A stretch of 64,000 bases of DNA from Dichetophora obliterata. Lineage: Eukaryota; Arthropoda; Insecta; Diptera; Sciomyzidae. Position numbers and translations under genes: made by a program. Shown here one piece after another: positions 54,797 to 64,000 of the stretch (position 1 is its first letter; every line of letters begins with the position of its first letter). The DNA lies in assembly GCA_963920525.1 (NCBI GenBank), contig OY986437.1, forward strand, positions 114,320,715-114,384,714. Reading direction: 5' to 3'. The notes under the pieces are model-generated. The model saw only the letters and a list, made by a program, of their open reading frames with translations, made no database searches and had not been told where the DNA came from.

Positions 54797-56081
54797 CAGG
54801 GTCCGCCATCTAACGTTTGTTTTTTCAACTAGTGTTTATTTCGTGAATGGTAACACTTAGCTCATGTCTGATTTGACAGATAATTAGTTTTATCCTTCCG
54901 CTGAACGAATATGGTTGTGTATATGCTTGAACAACGCTGGGAAATATTGCGACATTACTTTGAAAATCATGGTAATGTTGCAGAATGTGTGCGAAAATTG
55001 CGTACGGATTTTGGAAGAAGAGACGCACCGTCAGGTCCGTATGTTCGTTATCTTGTGAAAAAAGTGAAAGAAACTGGCATCCTCATCGATAAACCAAAGC
55101 GTGAAAAGCCAAAAGCAGTGCGTACACCCGAGAATATTGCTGCTGTGGCAGAAAGTGTGCGTGAAGCGCCATCAACATCAATTCACCGTCGTTCTCAACA
55201 ATTCAACATTTCGGAGACATCATTGAGACGAATTTTGCATAAAGACCTTGGTATGACGCCATGCAAAGTCCAATTGGTTCAGGAGTTGAAGCCAAATGAC
55301 CATCCAATGCGTTTTCGCTTCGCTAAGTGGGCCTGCGATCGACTTACAGAAGATGCCGATTTTGCCAAAAAAATCATCTTTTCAGATGAAGCTCATTTTG
55401 ATCTTGGCGGGTATGTAAACAAGCAAAATTGTCGCATTTGGGGCACAGAAAACCCGCACGCATACATTGAAAAGCCGCTGCACCCAAAACGAATCACTGT
55501 TTGGTGCGGATTTTGGTCCAGAGGCATAATTGGGCCATTTTTCTTCGAAAATGAGCAAGGAGTGGCCGTTACAGTCAATGGCGATCGTTATCGGGCCATG
55601 TTCACAAAAATTGAAGAGGAGGATATTGTCAACATGTGGTTTCAACAGGATGGCGCTACGTGCCACACATCCGAAGCTACACTCCATGTTTTGCGCCCTT
55701 TTTTTGAAGATCGCATTATCAGCCGCAGAGCTGATGTCATTTGGCCACCTCGGAGCTGCGATTTGACACCGTTGGACTATTATTTGTGGGGTGCCCTCAA
55801 AGATAAGTGTTACGCCGACAAGCCAGAGACAATTGACGCTTTAAAGGACAATATTCGTGAAGCCATTGGTGAAATACAGCTGCACACAATCGATAATGTG
55901 CTTAAAAATTGGACCGATCGTGTAGGCTACTGCATGGCCAGCCGAGGCAGCCATTTGAATGAAGTTATTTTTCATTATTAACCGGAAGGATTGCTCTTTC
56001 AAATAAAAAAAAAATTTGATAAAATATCTAGTAGTTTTTTTTATAGAATTTTCAAAAAAAAAAGTTGTTTGGCGGACCTTT
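54797..56081 (+). mobile_element. Tc1/mariner DD41D (rosa-type) element, apparently complete
   Basis: 1285 bp. Left end CAGGGTCCGCCATCTAAC, right end reverse-complemented AAAGGTCCGCCAAACAAC, both flanked by TA (54795-54796 and 56082-56083). Contains one complete transposase frame (54911-55981). Size, TA duplication and TIRs are as expected for a full-length member. Confidence 0.85.
54911..55981 (+). CDS. Tc1/mariner DD41D transposase, 356 aa
   Basis: Cuts and pastes the element at TA sites (known for the superfamily). A helix-turn-helix-rich N-terminus (residues 1-120) is followed by the catalytic domain: Asp159 in FSDEAHFDLGG, Asp247 in QQDGATCHT and Asp289 in DLTPLDYYLWG. There are 41 residues between the second and third Asp, which places it in the DD41D group, for which rosa of Ceratitis is the known example. 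No internal stop and all three Asp are present, so this is the only transposase here that looks intact. AATAAA lies about 20 bases after the stop. Starts at ATG 54911; the ATG at 54923 (MLEQRW) is an alternative. Confidence 0.9.
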   Translation: MVVYMLEQRWEILRHYFENHGNVAECVRKLRTDFGRRDAPSGPYVRYLVKKVKETGILIDKPKREKPKAVRTPENIAAVAESVREAPSTSIHRRSQQFNISETSLRRILHKDLGMTPCKVQLVQELKPNDHPMRFRFAKWACDRLTEDADFAKKIIFSDEAHFDLGGYVNKQNCRIWGTENPHAYIEKPLHPKRITVWCGFWSRGIIGPFFFENEQGVAVTVNGDRYRAMFTKIEEEDIVNMWFQQDGATCHTSEATLHVLRPFFEDRIISRRADVIWPPRSCDLTPLDYYLWGALKDKCYADKPETIDALKDNIREAIGEIQLHTIDNVLKNWTDRVGYCMASRGSHLNEVIFHY

Positions 56082-56083
56082 TA

Positions 56084-56550
56084 GTTAATCGGCCTTCTTC
56101 AGTTATTAATTGTTGTTATTGGGCTTCGGCCAAACAACAGTTCTTCTTCTTCTCAAAAACTATATACTTTCTCAGTGCATAACAATGCATTTTTGTATGG
56201 ATAGTCTTTGATTAATAAAATTAACAGTAATTTTCTTTTCGGAAATATTTTGTACGGATATAAGGTATGTTTTCAAAAAACCTGTTATTATGACATTAAA
56301 ATTACTGCGATATCTCAAAACTATAGATTTTCTCAGTATAACTCATAAGCCTCAGAATGAGAAAAAAACGATTGAAATTTCATGTTTTGACTTAGCAAGC
56401 AAACATTTCCGCCATTTTCAAACCGATTTTCATCCAATTTTCTTTGTTTGAAAGTTCAATTAAGTAAATTGGGAAAATGAGAAAAGGCTTACCGTTACCT
56501 CACCAATGCAGTATGCAATGTTTTATATTGTTTTCAAAAAACCTCTAAAA
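56084..56550. other. no gene recognised
   Basis: AT-rich DNA between the DD41D element and the next MITE. Direct words (TCAAAACTATAGATTTTCTCAGT, seen in part as AAAACTATATACTTTCTCAG) occur at 56155 and 56317. No coding region. Confidence 0.45.
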
Positions 56551-56933
56551 GCGGATTCACTGACCACCTTCAGCAATTTTTTTTGTGACAGCTTTCATGC
56601 TCTCCTTGCGAGAATGTGTCGCAAGTCGACTTAGTGATATGTAAAACTTTCAGCAAGTTTTCTGTTTTTCTTTGTCATGTTCAATATTGCCAGACGCAAA
56701 GCTTCTTTATTTTGAAGCTTAAATAATAAAATATGCCAACTTCAACTCAATAAACTCCATGCTGGCACCAAGATTCAGCAAGAAAATTGAAATGAAGTTA
56801 ATCAAGTCAAAGAGAGTGCAGTAAGTTTTTGATACTCTCTCATTGAGTGTGGAGAGAGATAGAGCACAAAAATTTTCAAAACTTCATATAAAAAAACTTG
56901 CAAAATTTGCTGAAGGTGGTCAGTGAATCCGCC
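56551..56933. mobile_element. MITE with GCGGATTCACTGACC ends
   Basis: Left end GCGGATTCACTGACCACC and right end reverse-complemented GCGGATTCACTGACCACC are identical and continue TTCAGCAA. No coding sequence. A further end of the same family lies at 59084 (GCTGGATTCACTGATCACC). The target duplication is not clear. Confidence 0.75.
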
Positions 56934-57514
56934 TTAACATATCCAAATTTTACTCAACAATAGACCAAGAGTTGTTTTTGTTGTACATATTTTTTTTAAA
57001 TTTTCATTTTCCGTATTCTTTCATATAACATAATTTATCTGCAAAAATTGTTCTATTTTGGCACAAACAGTTTCTACCATTAAAAATCATGGGCCACCTA
57101 TGTCCCCCCCCTATGATTTTTTGATGAAAACTAATTTGCTTAAAATGTTGTTATATTTTTTGCAATGTGCTACAGCTTAAAAACCAATTTATGTGAAAAA
57201 CATTTTCAAATATATCTTAAAAAATAATTCTGTGAAAAAATTTCAAATATTACAAACTATTCCAAAGTTATATACATAAATCTATGTTTTAATCTATTTC
57301 CTTATCCATATATTCATAGTTAACGTTATAGTTATAGTAAAGTTTTTCCTGACCCAATTCAATGAATTTTTTAGGATCGTTTTGTGAATTTGTAAAAGTG
57401 TAAATTGACCTTCGAACAAAACACATGCTAGACGTTTCCGTTTGAAACATCAATGCATGACGATCGGAATTTTCTGATTATACAGCATTCTTATTGATGT
57501 ATAGTATTGCCCGG
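56934..57514. other. no gene recognised
   Basis: AT-rich DNA without recognisable coding sequence or element ends. Confidence 0.45.
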
Positions 57515-58060
57515 CAGACGTTGTTCTGCCGTAGACCACCTTACTGCTATATACGAATTTGGTTATGCTGTTCGGAAAAAAAAATTATATATTCGCCATT
57601 TTTAGTACAGTTGCCGAAAGTAGCCGCATGAACTAAATTATCAAATTTTAGTCTAATACGATCAAAACCGTTCGAAATATAACATTTTTGATTAATTGTG
57701 GGCGGTAATGTGGGTGTAGCTAAATTTTTTCACTTAAACCATCTCATACTCGAAACAATAGAATGCCAGAATTTCAGCTCAATTGAGCTTAAACCTAGTG
57801 CGCTTTGCTTTACTCCAAGCTTATCCCCCGAAAAGTAGACTTAACTAAAGTGGGTCATGCCCATTTTTAGTAAAGTTAGCGAATGTAACCATACAACGTA
57901 GATAACCATATTCTAGTCTCATACGACCAAAATCGTCTGAAATATAGCATTTATTGCAAAAAGTGGGCATGGAAAGTAGACGTGGCAAGTCTAACATAGC
58001 ATATTACGATAAAGTTGAAATATCAAATCGTTTGATACCTACTATATCGAGTTAATGGGT
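57515..58060. repeat. dispersed repeat (GGCAGACGTTGT / ACGACC family), two units
   Basis: Starts with GGCAGACGTTGTTCTGCC, then TTTTTAGTACAGTTGCCGAA, TTTTAGTCTAATACGATC and CCGTTCGAAATATAAC. A second unit repeats the order from about 57868 (TTTTTAGTAAAGTTAGCGAA, TCATACGACCAAAATCG). Related to 14636-15110, 37550-37685 and 41535-41700. Confidence 0.6.
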
Positions 58061-58743
58061 TCAGTGGTTCTTGCGTGATTGTCAAACATCCCTGCAGTGT
58101 CACAACGCTTTTATATATTCATATAAATAGACTAACACAATCTCAAGTGGGGAAAAGTTGGCTGGCAAGGCTGCAAAACATAAGTAATGCTTATAACTAA
58201 ATTCTGGCAACTCCCCTCAGAACATGTGCAAAGAAAATTAATCAACACTGTATCATGGTATAATTATTTGACAAGGTAGCCGTTACAGTATGATACTTCA
58301 TTGTGTTGTCCAATTTTTATTTATTGAAAATGGAACTAGAGCAGTTGAAGTAGAGCTAAAGCTAAAATTCAAGAAGTGTGAGTGTATACGCATATAGTAC
58401 GAATTAGACAAAAAAATGTGCGACGGACAGCATTTTCAATGCATTGTTTTTGACGTTTCTTTCAATTCGTTCGTCGTTAAGTTTCAATCAGTTTCGATCA
58501 AATATTAAGTGTCAAAAACAAGCTTGAGCTCTTTCTTCCGCAACCAAGAAGAACAGAGAGATAAAATAGTCACGTTGCGGAGATGTATAAAAGTTGCACG
58601 ATGGATGTCTTCATTCTTTTCCAACAATATATATCTGTCTAGCTCACGCGCCATTTGTTTTCAGATTTTGAAATTGGACAAAACAATGAAGTATCATACG
58701 GGCTTTAACACTGTATGAAAGCAAGAATCTCCCTGAAAGTAAA
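58061..58743. other. no gene; solo Tc1-like end near 58280
   Basis: GGTAGCCGTTACAGTATGAT at about 58276-58295 resembles the right end of the Tc1-like element at 11241-11784 (GGTGGCTGTTACAATATGAT). No coding region. Confidence 0.45.
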
Positions 58744-58752
58744 GCTGGATTC

Positions 58753-59083
58753 AAGGCTCATTTATAAGGTTGTGGCACTTGAGAGCGAGCTCGGTCGAAC
58801 TGTCAGAATGGATGAAAAGAAATCAAGAAAAGGTATGCATAGAACAAAGAAACAAACAATGGCCGCATTCTAGCCGAAAAAGTGCTCAAGTAGCGAAGTA
58901 GCATAAAATATTTTCGCTATATAAATTGTGACATCTCAAGGAACATGTTCTGTGAGAGCATACCATTCAGCCCGAAAGTTGTGGAACATTTCTTTCCGCT
59001 GAATGCAGGCAATGACAGTTCAAGCAACGGCAGAAAAAAGAGTGCATTTCTCTCAAGTACCACAACCTTATAAATAAGCCTTG
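58753..59083. mobile_element. Mutator-like MITE, 331 bp, with perfect 9-bp target duplication
   Basis: Ends AAGGCTCATTTATAAGGTTG and (reverse-complemented) AAGGCTTATTTATAAGGTTG. Both flanks are GCTGGATTC (58744-58752 and 59084-59092), a perfect 9-bp duplication. The target is the end of an element of the 56551-56933 family. No coding sequence. Confidence 0.85.
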
Positions 59084-59092
59084 GCTGGATTC

Positions 59093-60301
59093 ACTGATCA
59101 CCTTCAGCATGTTTTGAGAGTTTTTTTAGAGCAGCATTCAGAATTAGAGGTTGGTTAGGTTTTTAGAATTTTTAAAGCCTTCTGATGAGACCACGTGGCT
59201 GTGGTCGAAAAACGTTTAAAGGTAGCCTTTAAGCCTACACGCAAGAATTTAAGGTTTTAGGTTTGTTGTTTCACTGAATATAGATGGGATGTTTATCTTT
59301 TTATATATTAATTTTTTTCAGGTTTATATTATTTTTCCGGTTTTAGTTAGCTTATAATTTTATACCATGATTAATGATGTATAGTGTTATGTCGTAATTG
59401 AAGACATGACATTGTATAGCATGTTTTGTATAGTGTTATGTCAGATTGAAGACGTGACATTGTATAGCATTGGTCATATTTAGGTAGATATTTTAAGAAA
59501 AAAATGTTTTCTTAAAATTATAATAGGAATTTTAAGTAGAAGACAGTTTTGGAAAAATTTGGTTTGGTTTGTGATACTTAAATTCAAGGATAATTTATTT
59601 CCTGAACTTAAGTAATATATTAAAATCAAAACAGACGGACTGGCAGAAACTTAGTGGCCAATTTAAAATGTTTTTTCACCCCGTCTCACAGTACTTTGAG
59701 CCCATACAAAAGTGAGGAATAAATACAAGGAGTTGTTTGATCTTTACGAAATTTGGCATGTTTATTATTTTTTGGCTGCTGATTTCAAAAATCGAATCAG
59801 ATTTTATGTACATCAAGTATTTACGCCATAAATGCTGTTTAAAAATTAAAAAAACTTAAATTTCCCTATTTTCAATTAAATATTAAAACTATAAAAACTT
59901 TTTTAAAAAAAAAATAAAAATATATTTTTGAAAAGTTTAAGGTCTTGTTAAAACTGAAAATTTTATGGCAATATCTTTTTTTTAAAAAAAGATATGGTTA
60001 TAGTTTGATATGCACTTTTTTCACGAAAATGTTACTTTTCATGTAAAAAAAATATGTTTTTGCAAAAAAAAAATATTTTTTGTAATTCTAAATTCACTTT
60101 GTATTATTAAATTAAATTTTTTTTTGTTTAATTGATTAAAAGAATAAAAATTAAAAACAAAATAAAAAATTTATGCTAAAAAATAGGTATTTAAGTAATA
60201 TAAACCTAAGTATGCTCGGTTCTTTCTGTTTCAATATAACAAAGCATATACGTATCTTCCTCATATAACTTGTTCTTGTATTTGATTTTTTATTGAGATG
60301 A
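59093..60301. other. no gene; short tandem duplication at 59387-59475
   Basis: GTATAGTGTTATGTC..TTGAAGAC.TGACATTGTATAGCAT occurs twice in tandem (units of about 50 bp, each itself partly palindromic). The rest, especially 59850-60180, is A/T homopolymer-rich with no coding region. Confidence 0.6.
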
Positions 60302-62229
60302 TCACAAAGGATCTGATGAAATCAGCAGGTATGTCATCAGATCTCTATTTGTATTTTTCCGTGAGTTTTTCCTCGTATGGCTAAGACGAGCATATCGAAT
60401 GTGTTTGTGGGAAGCCTCCAATGCTTCTTCTGATAAATTTCCTACAAAAATTAAAAAAATTGTTATTTATTGCTTAATATTAAAGTTAAATATTACCTAT
60501 AGGTAAATCGAAGAATTTTAAAACTTCACATCCATGCATTAAAACTTTGTGGACAGAACTAGGCATATAATACCAAGGGTAAAGATCTAGGTACGAATTC
60601 CTGGTATCAAGAAGGAGCTTACTAAACTCATCAATTTTAATGTTTTTTCCACACGACAAAATCCTCAATATTAATGAGAAGTTATAAATTAGATCTTTGT
60701 TAATGCCAGTTATTTCCGCTGATACTTCGTAATTAACAAAAAACTTCCGTGCGGTGTTTCCGTCATTAGTAGTTCCAGAACCCTGTTTAACAACGTCTAT
60801 TAACAAGCCCATTTTCTCTCGAAAATTTCTTTGGATGCGGATTTTGTTTTCAGAGAAAATAGCTCTCTTTGCTCTCTTCTCTTACTTGCCATATTTTAAA
60901 TGGCAAACGATATGCTATGTGTATTAAACATTCGAAAAACCGAATCCAGCAGTGAAGCGTTGACAGTCCATATTTATAGGTATTTATATTTGGAGGCTTA
61001 TATAAATCCGTTTTATTCATTTCAACCGGACTAGCATTGCAAATGAAGCATCTGCTTGCAGAATTTGTTTCCGTTAGCGTATTTGCAACTGATCCATCGA
61101 TCATTGTGCAGTGCATTTCATATGTCACCTCAACAGATTTTTCAGTTAGTTCAAAAATATCACACTCTAAATGGCTTATTTGTCTATTGATATCTTAATT
61201 TTCTTTCACAACTAATGTCCGGTTTTCTTTTGCCAATAATATTTTGATGGGTCGACAGAATAAAGTAGAGGAGGGCTTACTGTTAACCCAAATTTCCTCT
61301 TTGGATGCGGAATCAATTAACCTTAATATAAAAATGGTCGTTTGTTATATAGAAATATATAAATGTCGAATTTTTTACTCACTTGATTGGGACGAATGCA
61401 ATAAAAAATAAAAATTCATCGCTAAGGTCCTCTGAAGAAAATTTTTGTTTGCATCGACTGTGACCTGAACTGCCACCCATACCATACCCCATTTGCAAAT
61501 AAGAGTCATTTTATCTGTTGCATCTTTACAGAGCTCTAATACACTTTTAGCTGTAAACCGCAAAAGTGGTTGTAAGCGAACTTCTGCAGTACTTTCCGAA
61601 GCTTCAATAGATGGTACTAATCGTTTCTTAAAATTTTGTATCGCATGCAAACTCGGAAATAAATTTTTATGATAGACGTTGACAGTGTTGCGCAGAATAT
61701 TATATTTTTCTTCCGAGAGATCCAAATCTAAGTACAGTGACAAAGCCATTTGTACTGATAGACAATTTTCACTGTTAATATTCGAACCATGATTATTTTT
61801 TCTTGAAGCAAGTTCTGATGCATATTGTAATTCGTCTTCAGAATAATCAGATAATAAGTGAGCAACTTTCCTTTTTTTCATTTGTTCTGATAACAAATGG
61901 AACTCCTTTTCAGGCTTTCCGCGACTTGTGCTTGGTTGCTGAAATGTAAACTTTATTTTTAACTGCGCTAATATTAAATTTTATTTTTACTTGCGTACAT
62001 TATTTGGATCAGAAATAACAATTGCTTAACCTTATTGGAATACTTTTTAATAAGCTTGCTTTTACTATATCCGCACTGCTTCCACTTCGTTTCCAATTGC
62101 AATATAAAAACCTTAATATTTTCATCAATTATTTCTTCACTGTATGGGATTTTACAAATTTTATCTTTAACAAATGACTTAAAAAAAATATTTATCGCGT
62201 GGACCGGCAGAAATCCAACAATTAAATAA
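60302..62229 (-). pseudogene. Transib/RAG1-like transposase gene, four exons, damaged
   Basis: Minus-strand exons: 1, about 62229-61991 (KWKQCGYSKSKLIKKYSN); 2, 61937-61383 (SRGKPEKEFHLLSEQMKKRK and the first catalytic region KWG...GGSSGHS); 3, 61321-60497 (STLFCRPIKI, TMIDGSVANTLTETNSASRC with CFICNA, YGLSTLHCWIRFFECLIHIA, GTTNDGNTARKFFVNYE, WYYMPSSVHKVLMHG); 4, 60441-60302 (LPIG|NLSEEALEASHKHIRYAR ... LLISSDP, stop). Introns of 53, 61 and 55 bp have GT..AG borders. The C-terminal LSEEA.EA..K..R block parallels the RAG1/Transib catalytic Glu region, hence the family call. Damage: a 5-bp TATGG duplication at about 61481-61490 shifts the frame at the first catalytic site, where Gly stands for the expected Asp; a TAA near 61197; a frameshift near 60870; and an out-of-frame exon 1/2 junction. 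The terminal repeats were not found. Confidence 0.7.
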
Positions 62230-62794
62230 ATCGTTATTAGTAATAATTATTGGCATTTTAAATTAAAAATCTTTGTAATGTTTTCGCTGAGAAAAATACG
62301 GTAAAAACAAATATGTTGGCATTAGTAAGCATGAGAATGCCCTACATTTTAACATAAATAGTCATTATTTATTTTTAACCTGTATTTAATAGCAGCATTT
62401 TAACAAACAATTACAAAAGAATTCATACTCCAATTACTTTTACTTTTACAACTTTTACAATAGATTTTCATACTCCAATTACTTTTACAAACATAAGTTA
62501 AAACCACTATTTAAAGAACCTCTTAAAAAGAACAATTTTCTGCAAACTGATACGTCTTACTTTTGAGCGTAGAGTACAATTCATACAGATTACTTTAAAA
62601 ATGATCTAAGTCTTAATTTTTTTAAAAGTAAACATTTTATGATTTAATAGAAATAAACATACTAGTTTTTTACCTAATGAAAACGATTATTAAAAAAAAT
62701 GGACTTAGGTCATTTTCGAAATTAGTCACCCATAAATATGTTTCTTTACATTTCAAAGGAGTAAACTCCTCACTACATGCTACGTTTATTAGAG
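62230..62794. other. no gene recognised
   Basis: AT-rich. A short direct repeat (CATACTCCAATTACTTTTAC) occurs twice at 62425-62490. Confidence 0.5.
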
Positions 62795-63555
62795 GAAAAT
62801 ATGATTTTTTGACCATTTTTCAAAATACGATAACTCTAAAAGTCGGATAAAAAAGGTTAATATGTTTTGGAATTTTGAAAGAAAAATACATAAATAACAA
62901 TATATTTGAAAATAAAAGAGATGTTTTTCGTTGTTTTTTTTAATTTGCTCTCAAAAATTGGAAATTTTTGGAAAATATTTACAAAAAAATTTATTTTTTG
63001 GCGTATTTTAATTTTTTTACTTTCAGCTAAATTTTAAACATATTAAAATTTATTTATTTATACTGTATTTATCTTGAAGAAAAATCAAAAATAAAAAGAA
63101 TTGGGCCAAAATTGCAATTTTGGCAATTTTTTCTTTGTAAGATGTGCAAATTACTAATTTCCATTAATTAAAAGAAAATATGATTTTTAGACTATTCTTC
63201 AAAACGTGATAACTCCGAAGGGCGGACGCAGGCGGATATCAAATTTTGTAATTTGAAAGATAAATATGTATTTTAAGGTATATTAAAAAATTAAAGAGAT
63301 GTTTTTTTATGTTTTTTTTTCTCTCAAAAATTGCAAATTTTTGAAAAATATTTAAAAAAATTTTTATTTTTGGACAATTTTCATATTTTTAGTTTAGGCT
63401 TAATTTAAAATATATTAAAATTGATTTATTTTTACAATATTAATCTTGAAATAAAATCAAAAAACAAAAGAATCGGGCAAAAATTGCGTTTACAGCAATT
63501 TTTTCTTTGCAGGATGTCCAAAATCAAATATTCCACAACAATCAAAATGCATAAA
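62795..63555. repeat. 379-bp direct tandem duplication
   Basis: Unit 1 starts at 62795 and unit 2 at 63174 (GAAAATATGATTTTT), with shared landmarks AAAGAGATGTTTTT, CTCTCAAAAATTG, ATATTAAAATT and AATTTTTTCTTTG. The copies are clearly diverged. No coding capacity. Confidence 0.75.
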
Positions 63556-64000
63556 AATGGTTGACTTTAAGGAGCTGTAGAGTCTACAAAAATTGTTCAA
63601 TTGGCAAAAAAATTGGATTCTTCTTAGTGGAAGTATTTAAAAAAAAACGGTACCAATTTTGTTAGGATCTGCCACAACAAAAATCTTGATTTATTCCTAT
63701 GAAACAAAGTAGAGTAGAAGGGGGTAATGTCCTGCTGGGGGTAATGTCGTGCACTGGCTTTTTTAGCATAAAAAATTGAATGATATACCAGCCGTTGGTA
63801 AGGATTGGGCCTACTGACCTACAGAGCTCATGCATACAATACTAGCAATATCCATGTGTAAGGGCAATATGTGCGACGTTTTTTAAAAATTGCACGTTCT
63901 CGGGACTACGAAAGTGTTTTTTTATCGGATCAGAAAAATTATTTGTCTCGCAGGAAAATATACCAGGTAAGTGTTTTCTTAAAGCAAATTTTCCGCCGAA
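63556..64000. other. no gene recognised
   Basis: GGGGGTAATGTC occurs twice at 63719-63750. Otherwise nothing was recognised up to the window edge. Confidence 0.45.

Noticed and set aside
55382..55766. Extra open frames inside the DD41D transposase gene
   Set aside because: They overlap the 356-codon transposase in other frames and carry no motifs.
1..64000. Bacterial-type systems (CRISPR, operons, phage genes)
   Set aside because: No evenly spaced direct repeats with unique spacers and no runs of adjacent long ORFs; introns, AATAAA signals and fly-type transposons point to an animal genome.

Overview
The window looks like AT-rich, repeat-dense intergenic DNA from an animal, most likely a higher fly (Diptera). 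Reasons: introns of 53-97 bp with GT..AG borders, AATAAA signals just after several stop codons, a DINE-1/INE-1-like block, a GGTTA-type fly repeat, and RTE, Jockey, Ty3/Gypsy, Tc1/mariner, hAT, Harbinger and Transib-like sequences packed side by side. The species cannot be fixed from sequence alone. No rRNA gene, CRISPR array or bacterial operon was seen.

Layout. 0.8-3.3 kb: a decayed copy of an unnamed repetitive protein family, interrupted by a MITE, then a broken RTE-like non-LTR retrotransposon (3.3-5.1 kb). 5.1-8.2 kb: an inverted-repeat-bounded block holding a hAT-like element, DINE-1-like DNA and a tRNA-like sequence. 9.0-11.8 kb: small TIR elements (MITE, hAT MITE, Tc1 relic). 12.0-12.9 kb: an intact 297-codon gene of unknown function. 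13.4-13.9 kb: minisatellites. 16.1-18.3 kb: a MITE and a giant palindromic satellite (foldback-like, 9-bp target duplication) nested in another TIR element. 18.6-21.9 kb: a 3.2-kb hAT-like element (8-bp duplication) holding two smaller TIR elements that each enclose a tRNA-like sequence. 23.5-24.7 kb: a two-exon HARBI1-like gene with an apparently altered catalytic residue. 26.6-31.7 kb: a second RTE copy fused to two opposite-strand Jockey-like fragments, one split by a satellite-bearing insertion. 34.6 kb: a near-perfect 59-bp-arm hairpin. 36.3-37.1 kb: a three-exon DUF4806-like gene. 38.1-42.4 kb: another transposon-like pseudogene and a long inverted repeat. 42.7-43.7 kb: an intact four-exon Myb/SANT-like gene. 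43.9-53.5 kb: a mariner remnant and a stack of nested elements (Tc1-like in Tc1-like, a hAT-like foldback, a Jockey-like fragment and a Gypsy element with about 98% identical LTRs). 54.8-56.1 kb: an apparently intact Tc1/mariner DD41D element. 56.5-59.5 kb: MITEs. 60.3-62.2 kb: a four-exon, damaged Transib/RAG1-like transposase gene. 62.8-63.5 kb: a 379-bp duplication.

How the parts relate: almost everything is mobile DNA or its debris. Genes with long uninterrupted reading are the 297-codon ORF, the HARBI1-like gene, the DUF4806-like gene, the Myb/SANT-like gene and the DD41D transposase. HARBI1-type and Myb/SANT-type proteins are the two partners of Harbinger transposons, so those two genes may descend from such elements, but they are about 18 kb apart and nothing here shows they act together. 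All family names come from recognition of motifs by eye; no database search was possible.
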